Positions 17,207-25,900 of a stretch of DNA of 64,000 nucleotides are shown here, piece by piece. The notes beneath the pieces were generated by a model that saw nothing but the letters and a program-made list of their open reading frames with translations, had not been told where the DNA came from and ran no database searches. The position numbers and the translations under genes were made by a program. The stretch is taken from the NCBI GenBank assembly GCA_002293475.1, contig DBDG01000059.1, forward strand, positions 1-64,000, given 5' to 3'. Each line of letters begins with the position of its first letter. The stretch's first letter is position 1. The stretch is from Lachnospiraceae bacterium UBA938 (GTDB lineage Bacteria; Bacillota; Clostridia; Lachnospirales; Lachnospiraceae).

Positions 17207-18995
17207 GAAAAAATCTTCTTTTGGGAAGCTTTTACTGTTTGAAATAAGATTCTGCTTCAAAACCTGTCCGTTTCTAATGTGGGCTGAAATATTGGCCTCA
17301 ATTTTACATGGGCTGTCGTTTGTTGCGGTTATGTATGCCACGCAACTATTTTTTGATGTCATAGCAGCAGCAGTAACCAGCCGTCAATCGTTTTCCGATG
17401 TTGTTTTTTGGGCACTGTTCCTCGGCATCACGGTTATTGGCAACCAGCTGATCAATGGATTTGAAAACTGGCTGTTCGATGTCCTCTATGAGAAGCTGAA
17501 AGGATATTCTATTTTAAATCTATATAGAAAGACCGATAAAATCGGTGCCGAGGAATTTGAGGCAGCGGATTTTCTTGATGAGCTAAGAAATGCGCGTGAA
17601 GGAGCGGAGCAGTTTATTTTCCCGTTATTTCCGATGGTAGGGCTGCTGACTTTTTATTTAGCCTATTTCTTTGGTGTCGGGTGGTACATATTTAATGTTT
17701 ATCCGATCCTGGCTTTTTCTATCCTGGTAGTTTTTGTTCCTAGTTTCCTTGGGCAATATGTGAAATCCCGTTTTTTTTCCCGGCTTGCCGATCTAACGAC
17801 TAATGACAAGCGAAGATTTGAATACTTTGAGCAATGTATATGCGGAAAGGAATACTTTAAGGAAACAACATTTTTAGCAGCGGCCGGCTACTTTAAAAAG
17901 CGCTATCAAGAGGCGCTGGCGATATTGTCCGACAAAGAATGGAAGACCAATAAAAAGTCGGCGGCAGTCTTGATCATGGTACAAATGCTCACTCTCGCCG
18001 GATACTTAATTGTTTTACTTGTTTTTGTCGATGCCTTAATAAAAGGGCTGATATCGGTTGGTGTATTTGCCGCCCTTTTTGCGTCAATCGGGAAGATGTT
18101 TGATATGATGGACGAAGTCATGGATTCCGTCAGCAATCTGGTGAAAAACATCGGTCTGGCCGAGAAGTATGTGATGTTTTTAGAACGTCCTAAAGAGCGC
18201 CGCGAAGATAGGAAGATAGCCCTTAATAATATGCTGGAGTTAAAGGATGTCACCTTTCGGTACCAAGGGGCGGAAACGGATATTCTAAAGAACCTGAACC
18301 TTTCAATAAAAGCCGGCGACGTGATTGCAATAGTCGGTGAAAACGGTTCAGGGAAAAGCACCTTGGTAAAGGTCTTGTCCGGTCTGTTCCCGCCGCAGTC
18401 AGGCCAAGTATTATACGACGGAACTGATGTCACTAAGGTGGAACGTAACCTTATATATGACATAATTTCCATGGTCGGTCAAAATTTTATTAAATATTTA
18501 CTGAATGTCCGCAATAATGTCAATATCAGTAAGGATTTTAACGGCGAAGAAGACGGCAGTCCTTTGTCCGATCAGAAGATTATAGGTCTGCTAAGTCAGG
18601 TTGAAATCGCTATGGAGCAGAAAGAGCTTAAGGAAGATGGACTGGATACCATGTTGGGCAGGGAATTTGCCGGGACCGACCTGTCGGGAGGGCAGTGGCA
18701 GCGAATTGCCATTTCCCGCGGAATGTTCCGTCCTCATCAGCTCATCGTGTTGGATGAGCCTACGGCAGCCATTGATCCGCTTGAGGAATCAAAGATATTT
18801 CAGTTGTTTTATGAATTATGTAAAGAAAACACCGCTATTATTGTTACTCACCGAATGGGATGCGCAAAGATCGCAACTAAGATATTAGTTATGGATCAAG
18901 GGGCAATTATCGAGGCCGGAACGCATCAGGAACTAATTGCGCAACAGGGAAAATACTTTGAAATGTACGAATCACAATTACAATGGTATCAATAA
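17196..18995 (+). CDS. ABC transporter, fused permease/ATP-binding protein (partner)
   Basis: About 599 residues. The membrane domain covers about residues 10-330. The ATPase has Walker A GENGSGKST, signature LSGGQWQRIAISRG, Walker B LIVLDEPTAAID and THRMG. The start at ATG 17196 has AAAGGAG just upstream and overlaps the end of the previous transporter gene. Paired half-transporters with this overlap normally form a heterodimeric exporter. It lacks a C39 peptidase domain, so it is not a leader-cleaving bacteriocin exporter. Confidence 0.92.
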   Translation: MTHKKKSSFGKLLLFEIRFCFKTCPFLMWAEILASILHGLSFVAVMYATQLFFDVIAAAVTSRQSFSDVVFWALFLGITVIGNQLINGFENWLFDVLYEKLKGYSILNLYRKTDKIGAEEFEAADFLDELRNAREGAEQFIFPLFPMVGLLTFYLAYFFGVGWYIFNVYPILAFSILVVFVPSFLGQYVKSRFFSRLADLTTNDKRRFEYFEQCICGKEYFKETTFLAAAGYFKKRYQEALAILSDKEWKTNKKSAAVLIMVQMLTLAGYLIVLLVFVDALIKGLISVGVFAALFASIGKMFDMMDEVMDSVSNLVKNIGLAEKYVMFLERPKERREDRKIALNNMLELKDVTFRYQGAETDILKNLNLSIKAGDVIAIVGENGSGKSTLVKVLSGLFPPQSGQVLYDGTDVTKVERNLIYDIISMVGQNFIKYLLNVRNNVNISKDFNGEEDGSPLSDQKIIGLLSQVEIAMEQKELKEDGLDTMLGREFAGTDLSGGQWQRIAISRGMFRPHQLIVLDEPTAAIDPLEESKIFQLFYELCKENTAIIVTHRMGCAKIATKILVMDQGAIIEAGTHQELIAQQGKYFEMYESQLQWYQ

Positions 18996-19005
18996 GGAAT
19001 AAATT

Positions 19006-19938
19006 ATGAAGAAAAAGACGGCATTTTTATTTTCCGGTCAAGGGGCACAATATCCTGGTATGGGAAAAGAACTATATGAGCGCTACGCAGAATTTGAAGC
19101 AGTTTTTAATTATGCAGCCCAGGTATTAGGAAAAAATATACAAGAGCTCTGCTTTAAAGGAAGTATGGCTGAGCTTTCATTGACAAGAAACACCCAGCTG
19201 GCGATATTTGTCATGGAAGTAGCTGTTTTATCAGTGCTGCAAAAGTATGGGATCAAGCCGGATGCGGTGGCAGGTTATTCGGTCGGCGAATACAGTGCCC
19301 TTTACGCCGGCAGTGTTTTTGATCTGATGACAGCTTTATATCTGGTAAATCAAAGGGCTTTGGCTATGGATAAGGCAGCAGATGTCGCAGCCTGCGGGAT
19401 GGCAGCCATATCGGGGGATGACATCGGTAAGATCGAGGAGCTTTGTGCTAAGCATCAGGATGTCTGGGTATCAAATTATAATTCGCATAAGCAAGTAAGT
19501 ATTTCAGGAGTAAAAGAAAGCGTAAGAAATGTAATGCGGGAAGCCAGCGAACTAAGTTATCTGGTCACAGAGATTAAGGTCAGCGGTGCCTTTCATACAT
19601 TGCTCATGAAAAATGCCGCAGAAGAATATGAGCAAAGCATTAAGCTGGTCAGAGCCCAGCGTCCTAGGTTACCGATTGTCCTTAATGTTACCGGTGAATA
19701 TTACCGACCAGAAGACAAGATCGAGGAAATTATCGTCCGTCAGATATATTCCCCGGTAAAATGGCAAGATACCATAGAAAAGATGTTAGAAGATAATATT
19801 ACGGATTTTATTGAAATAGGGCCCGGCAAGGTACTTTCAAGATTCGTAAAAGACAGCAGAGGCCATAGAGCGGCTAATATTTTTCATGTTGAGGATATGA
19901 AGTCATTAGCAGAGACAATAGACGGAATTTTTAACTAA
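19006..19938 (+). CDS. Discrete trans-acting acyltransferase (malonyl-CoA:ACP transacylase type)
   Basis: 310 residues, FabD fold. GQGAQYPGMG is at the start, the nucleophile is Ser92 in GYSVGEY, and the catalytic His197 is in SGAFHT. Both are intact, unlike the AT relics in the PKS proteins. It is the only functional AT in the cluster, so it should load malonyl units in trans on all the ACPs. The GAFHT motif (Phe before His) favours malonyl-CoA. It lies 10 bp after the ABC pair on the same strand. Confidence 0.94.
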   Translation: MKKKTAFLFSGQGAQYPGMGKELYERYAEFEAVFNYAAQVLGKNIQELCFKGSMAELSLTRNTQLAIFVMEVAVLSVLQKYGIKPDAVAGYSVGEYSALYAGSVFDLMTALYLVNQRALAMDKAADVAACGMAAISGDDIGKIEELCAKHQDVWVSNYNSHKQVSISGVKESVRNVMREASELSYLVTEIKVSGAFHTLLMKNAAEEYEQSIKLVRAQRPRLPIVLNVTGEYYRPEDKIEEIIVRQIYSPVKWQDTIEKMLEDNITDFIEIGPGKVLSRFVKDSRGHRAANIFHVEDMKSLAETIDGIFN

Positions 19939-19981
19939 CCACGGCATAGTAAATTACCTGTGGCAGGATGGGGGATAAAGA

Positions 19982-21889
19982 ATGGACAGCAAGATATTTA
20001 ATCAGTTAAAGGAGTTTTTAAGTAGTTTGTTAGGTATTGATGAAGAAAGCTTATATGCTGAAGCCTCGTTGTTTCAGCTGGGTATTGATTCATCGATGAT
20101 GATGACAGTAGTGAAGGAAATTAATGATTTGTTCAAGATAGATTTATCATTGAGTGAAGTGGCTTTCCAGTATAATACCTTGGCATTGCTTTGTGATTAT
20201 ATCGCGGCGGCAGGATCAGAACCCCAAAACCCAGAACAAAAAACCTTGGAGCCTAAAAAGCTGGAACAAAAAACACCGGCACATAATCTGCTGCCGGATT
20301 ATGCCGGGGCAGAAATGCAAGATAATTTATATGATATATTCCGGGAGCAAAGCGAAACGATCGAGAGAATCTTTATGAAACAGCTCGAGGTTATTCAGGA
20401 AGTGCAGCATACCGTCAGGGTACCGGCTCGAAAAGCACCCTTAAGTGACAGGCCGGCTCAGGGTAAGTTGAATGTTGTTAAAAATAAGCCTTTGACAATA
20501 GAGCAAAATAACATGCTTAAGCAGCTAATTAAAAGTCTGACGGAGAAAACCGCCACATCAAAGCAGCTGGCGGCAGATTACCGCAGATATTTAGCGGATT
20601 TGGATGAAATAGCCGGATTCAGCATGCTGTTAAAAGAAATTCATTATCAGATCACCATCGAATCTGGAAGCGGCAGTGAGATGACAGATGTAGATGGGAA
20701 TCAATATGTCGATATCGCCATGGGATTTGGAACATTGATTCTCGGCCATTCACCGCAGCTGGTTTTAGATGCCATACAGGAGGAGTTTAAGCGAGGGATT
20801 CAGATCGGACCGCGGCACCGGCTTATCGGCGAAACGGTAAAACTAGTATGTGAGCTGGTCGGATTTGACCGGGCGACGTTCACTGTGACTGGCACGGAAG
20901 CAGTCATGATTGCCATGAAGTTTGCCAGAGCTTATAAAAGAAAAGAGAAAATTGGCCTGTTCACGGGATGTTATCACGGACATAGTGATGCGACATTAAT
21001 TGCCAAAATGTCAAAAGACGACCTAGGCCGCACAATAGCGGCGGGTATTTCGAAGGCATCCCTCGGCGATATGATGGTCTTTGACTATAATGAGATGTCA
21101 GCCATAGACGAAATCCTCCAGCACAAGGACGAATTGGCGGCCGTAATCATTGAACCCGTCCAAAGCCGGCGCCCGGAAGTACAGCCGGTAGAATTTCTGA
21201 GCGCGCTGCGGAAAGTCACCGCGGAAAACGGGATACTGCTCATATTTGACGAAGTAATAACCGGTTTTCGATGCCACATCGGTGGAGCCAAACGTTACTT
21301 TGGCATCAATCCGGATATGGCCGTCTATGGAAAAGCGGCCGGCAATGGCATACCGATCGGAATCATTGCCGGTAAAGCCGAGATCATGGATGTGGCGGAC
21401 GGCGGGATGTGGGAGTACGGGGATGATTCTTACCCCCGGGCGGAACAGACGTTTTACGCCGGAACTTTTTTCAAACAGGCGTTTACTGTGGGAGCTGCCC
21501 ATGCCATATTTAAGTTCTATAAAGAGGATAATAACGCCCTGCAGGAAAGATTGGCGGAACGCACGGACAATTTGGTGAACCGGCTGAATGTCGTTTTTCA
21601 GCAGTATAATGTGCCGATCGAAGCCAAAAATTTCACCTCCCTGTTCCGGTTCAGGGCTTTAAATGAAGCCGCCTATCTGGATATCTTTTATTACAAGTTA
21701 TTGGATTACGGTATTTTCACCTGGGAAGGCAGAACCTGTTTCTTGTCGGATGCGCATCAAGATGAGGATATCGAAAAGATTGTGGAGGCAACTAAAATGA
21801 CGGTGAAGGATATGGTCGTCGCCGGATTTTATGGCGCTCCCGGCACTTCTTTCACATCAGGATTGCCGGATGAATTGTTCTATGATTGA
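19982..21889 (+). CDS. ACP - class III aminotransferase fusion (beta-aminating PKS component)
   Basis: 635 residues. Residues 1-80 are an ACP with Ser37 in LGIDSSMM. Residues 80-215 are a low-complexity Gln/Pro/Lys linker followed by a helical segment. From ~215 there is a glutamate-1-semialdehyde-type PLP aminotransferase: GSGSEMTDVDGNQYVDIAMGFG, TGTEAVMIAMKFARAY, CYHGHSD, EPVQSRRPE, IFDEVITGFR, and PLP lysine K451 in YGKAAGNG. This matches the AMT domain of mycosubtilin/iturin-type assembly lines, which converts a beta-ketoacyl-ACP into a beta-amino acyl chain. Such domains usually follow an ACP, and here both are in one protein separate from the modular PKSs. Confidence 0.9.
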   Translation: MDSKIFNQLKEFLSSLLGIDEESLYAEASLFQLGIDSSMMMTVVKEINDLFKIDLSLSEVAFQYNTLALLCDYIAAAGSEPQNPEQKTLEPKKLEQKTPAHNLLPDYAGAEMQDNLYDIFREQSETIERIFMKQLEVIQEVQHTVRVPARKAPLSDRPAQGKLNVVKNKPLTIEQNNMLKQLIKSLTEKTATSKQLAADYRRYLADLDEIAGFSMLLKEIHYQITIESGSGSEMTDVDGNQYVDIAMGFGTLILGHSPQLVLDAIQEEFKRGIQIGPRHRLIGETVKLVCELVGFDRATFTVTGTEAVMIAMKFARAYKRKEKIGLFTGCYHGHSDATLIAKMSKDDLGRTIAAGISKASLGDMMVFDYNEMSAIDEILQHKDELAAVIIEPVQSRRPEVQPVEFLSALRKVTAENGILLIFDEVITGFRCHIGGAKRYFGINPDMAVYGKAAGNGIPIGIIAGKAEIMDVADGGMWEYGDDSYPRAEQTFYAGTFFKQAFTVGAAHAIFKFYKEDNNALQERLAERTDNLVNRLNVVFQQYNVPIEAKNFTSLFRFRALNEAAYLDIFYYKLLDYGIFTWEGRTCFLSDAHQDEDIEKIVEATKMTVKDMVVAGFYGAPGTSFTSGLPDELFYD

Positions 21890-21902
21890 AGGAGACATCA
21901 TA

Positions 21903-22976
21903 ATGACAAATCAGATCGCACAGAACGCACAGATCGCACAGAACGCACAGATCACACAGAACGCACAGATCACAATAGAAGGATTTGCCCCTAATTGCCT
22001 GATGGGAGTAACCGGGGCGATAGCCAGGTATAAAAACTACGCGGAAAATATAAACAGATTATATTTCCATGCTTCTTATGTGTATAAGAAGATGGCGGGT
22101 GAGTTATACCAAGCTGATAAAAACTGCCTAAATGTAGAATTCTCTAGAGAACTGCCCATGAATAAGCCGACATTTATGGAGCGCCTGAAGGGCTATTACG
22201 GATTAGACTATTCCTATCAGAAGTTTACCGATTTCGCCGAATTTCTTGCCGCGGTTGAGGATCATGTCGTAAGGGAACCGTTAATGGCCGAAATAGACTT
22301 CTTTTTCATGACCCGGAACAGGCAATATCAGAAGTTTCACTCCCAGCACATGATGATAATTGAAGGTATTGACCGGAAAAATAAAGATCTCCATATCTGT
22401 GAAGCCGTTTCCGGACGCTATCGGATGCCTTTTAAAGAATATCAGGAATATTTCACGGATGTCGTACAGAAGCGGAAACGACATGTTTATCTGCTAAAGA
22501 TCAATGAACCGGCTCCGGCACGTTATCCCCGGATCCGTCAGGAATGGTTTATCGAAGATATTAATAAGACATGCGATAACTTAGCGGAGCATCACAAAAC
22601 TGGCATCGGAATGTGGGCATTCGCGGATTTTAAAAAGGATTTAATGGGTCTGATAGAATCAGGACAGTATCAAAATAATATCGAGATACCAGGGATGTGG
22701 GTATTTATGTGCGACAATATGAATAATGTTAATTTTATCCAAGAATGGAAAAGGGATTATCCGCGTTTTGAAAGTAAAGCTTTAGAAAATATAAGAATTG
22801 CTTCGGTTATAAAAAACCGTAAATGGTTCTACATAACAATGGCTTTAAAGGAAATCGACCAGCATAGTCCGGAAGACTTTGAAAAAGCCTTGTCAGCTAT
22901 TGAAAAAGCCGATATTGAGATGGCCGGCAATTTACCAAACTTAAAAAGTGATCTGGAAGACTACACGGGGGATTAG
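21903..22976 (+). CDS. BtrH-like Cys/His acyltransferase or thioesterase candidate
   Basis: About 357 residues. It has no standard thioesterase motif. A conserved-looking Cys lies near the start of the ordered region (FAPNCLMGVTGAIARYKN, Cys ~30), and a His-rich strand follows (FHSQHMMIIEGIDRKNKDLHICEA). This Cys/His layout recalls BtrH and other C39-like fold proteins found in NRPS/PKS clusters, and BtrH transfers an acyl chain from a carrier protein to an acceptor. The C-terminal ~120 residues are helical. It is the best candidate for chain transfer or release, because no thioesterase is seen. Start at ATG 21903 (AAGGAG 8 nt upstream); the frame extends to 21831 but only through the preceding gene. 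The N-terminus carries an in-frame 18-bp tandem repeat. Confidence 0.5.
   Translation: MTNQIAQNAQIAQNAQITQNAQITIEGFAPNCLMGVTGAIARYKNYAENINRLYFHASYVYKKMAGELYQADKNCLNVEFSRELPMNKPTFMERLKGYYGLDYSYQKFTDFAEFLAAVEDHVVREPLMAEIDFFFMTRNRQYQKFHSQHMMIIEGIDRKNKDLHICEAVSGRYRMPFKEYQEYFTDVVQKRKRHVYLLKINEPAPARYPRIRQEWFIEDINKTCDNLAEHHKTGIGMWAFADFKKDLMGLIESGQYQNNIEIPGMWVFMCDNMNNVNFIQEWKRDYPRFESKALENIRIASVIKNRKWFYITMALKEIDQHSPEDFEKALSAIEKADIEMAGNLPNLKSDLEDYTGD
21912..21974 (+). repeat. 18-bp tandem repeat inside a coding region
   Basis: Three and a half copies of cagatcgcacagaacgca (the third has one change) encode repeated QIAQNA/QITQNA hexapeptides at the N-terminus of the BtrH-like protein. Such repeats can change copy number by slippage while keeping the frame. 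Confidence 0.9.
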
Positions 22977-22978
22977 GA

Positions 22979-25900
22979 TTGAATAATTACGATAATGCCA
23001 TTGCCATCATCGGCATGGATCTGAATATGCCAGGATGCCGGGAAACAGAAGAATTCTGGAACATCCTTTTACATGCTGTTGAATGTATTGAAAATATTCC
23101 CGACGGTGTCGGCGCAACAGATGATATTGGCGGTCAGGAACACTATGTGGGCCGGATGTCTCTTTGCCGCGATTATGATAAATTCGACGCGGGTTTCTTT
23201 GGCTATTCCAATCACGAAGCCAAGGTAATGGATCCGCAGCATCGCCTGTTTCTGCAGTCTTGCTGGAAAGCAGTCGAGCATGCCGGCTATAGGGTTTCTG
23301 AGCTGGAAGGGAATACTGGTGTTTACGGAAGCGCAGGATATAATACCTACTTAATCCAGGCAATTATGAATCAGAAAAATTATCTTGATAAAAAAGGTTA
23401 TTACGATGTTTTATTAGGCAACGACAAAGATTATATGGCGACTAGGGTATCCTATAAGCTGGGACTTACGGGGCCAAGCATGACGGTTCAGTCGGCCTGC
23501 TCATCCTCGCTGGCCGGGGTACATCTGGCCTGTCAGAGCCTGTTAATGGGTGAGGCGGATATGTGCCTTGCCGGCGGAGTATGTGTCAGGGTTCCGGGTG
23601 AACAAGGATATGTTTATCAGGAGGGGTTTATTTTATCGGCAGACGGGCATTGTCGGCCATTCGATGCGCAAGGAACCGGCACGGTTTTCGGAAGCGGCGT
23701 CGGGGTGGTTGTCCTAAAACGGCTGGAAGACGCTATGGCAGCCAAGGATCATATTTACTCCGTAATCAGGTCATCAGCCGTCAATAATGACGGAAATAGA
23801 AAAATCGGTTTTACGGCACCCAGTTTTGAAGGACAGACAGATGTTACCCAGACAGCATTAGGCCTAGAAAATATTGAAGCTGCATCCATCCGCTTTATCG
23901 AAGCCCACGGAACTGGCACAACATTGGGAGACCCGATAGAGCTAAATTCGATCATCAATACGTTTGGCCTAGCCTCGGCAGAAGAGAACCAAAAATATCC
24001 CTGCGCAATCGGCTCCGTAAAATCCAATATCGGCCACTTAGATACCGCAGCAGGCATAGCCGGACTGATCAAAGCGAGCCTGTGCCTGTATCACCGGAAG
24101 ATTGTTCCGACTCTTCATTTTGCGGAATTAAACCCCAAGGCCAGTTTTAAGAATACCCGCTTTTATGTTGCCGACAAAGCGGAAGATATCGGGGCGGCAG
24201 AGTATCCGGCCCGGGCAGCGGTCAGTGCATTCGGTGTCGGTGGGACCAATGTCAGCATTATTCTTGAAGAACCGCCTCGGCAACCTCAAGCATCGGCGGA
24301 ACAAAATATGTATCCGGTTATTCTGTCCGCCAAAACCGAGCAGGCACTGTTTGCCATGGCGGATAAGGTAAAGCAGTTTAAAAGCAATGTAAGCTTCGGC
24401 GCTTTGGCATATACCTTGGCGTCCGGCCGGGAAGAATTTGCCTGGCGGATGTATTTGATTTATAAAAAAGAGCCGGGTTCAGCAGATTTTCAATTAGTAC
24501 GGGAATCACCGGCCAGCCACCGGATAAAAAGCGCGCCGGAAACAGAAAAGCCATGGAGTTTTTTGATTACAAAGGAAGAGCAGTATCAGGATTGGGAAGA
24601 GCTGTACCAAAGTAGCCCTGTATACAGGGAAATACTGGATCAATGGATTGTCGGCTTGGACAAGAAAAACGGGCTTGGCCCAGTGCTACAGATTGCCATG
24701 GCAGAAACTTTACGGGTCTATTGCCGTCAAATATCCTTCCGTGATCGTGACCTGACGGCGTATCTGAGCAGGGCAATATCAAAGGAAGCCCTGTTAGAGC
24801 GCTGGGCGACAAACCCGCTTAAGTGCGATGCCGATAACGAGAGCGAGACAATAGCGGAAATCAGCATGTTAGCCTTATATGAAGTCTTGGGACAGGCATG
24901 GTCTGAGGGATTGCGCGTAGATTGGCAAGCGCTGTTCCCGGAAGCGGAGCAAGCCCGTGTTTCGGCGCCGACATATCAATTTGATAAAACCCGCTACTGG
25001 TACGAAGAAGAACCGGCGCTTGTCTGGCGGCTTGAAAAGAAAAAGCTTCCGCCGCCGCTTACGTTTTTTACCGGCAATTATCTTATCTTCGGACAAGACG
25101 CTAAAGAGCAGGCCGCAGTCGCGGATAAGGTAGCGGAACTAGGGCTCCATAATCCCGGCCGGAACGATCCTGTCCGTCTGGTATTTCTGCTTTATACGGA
25201 TAAGATCAGTTCCATGCAGGATCTGTTCTATGAGTGCTTAAAGAAGATCCGGCATTACTATCAAAATATCGCGGATCACGGGAATATTTCCGCCCTTTTT
25301 GTGCAGATACGCGGATATGATCAGGAAGCCTACATCCGCAGCATGCTGCTAGACGGCTTGGTAAATACCTTGCCGAAAGAACTGCCCAATGTGCATATCA
25401 AGCAGATTATATGTGAGGAACTGTCAGACAGTGTGATCAGGGAAATCACTTATTCTGATCTTGTTGAACCGGAGATCAAAATATGGGTTAAGGGCAATGA
25501 GCGTTTTGGCCTTAGTTTTGTAAAAGATGAGGACACAGGAAGCAAGCGGCTGATTAAGGATGCAGGTACCTATATCATTACCGGCGGCACAGGGAATGTC
25601 GGGCTTATGCTGGCCGGGGAAATCGCCGGACGGGTGAAGGCCGATATTATTCTCATCAGCCAGCATTATAATGAAGAAGCGATTTTTAGCGGCACCGATG
25701 AAAAATGCCTTGTAATGCAGAGCATGATCAATAAGATGCGTGCCAGGCAAAACAAGGTGGAAATTATAAAGGAGGATGTCGCCGCCCCTCAAAGCTGGTC
25801 GCGGCAGCTTAAAGCCCTGAATAAAAAATACGGGCAGATCAACGGTATTATCCACGCGGCGGGGAAGGTCGGTAAAGCATATGATTATGCTGACCGGATA

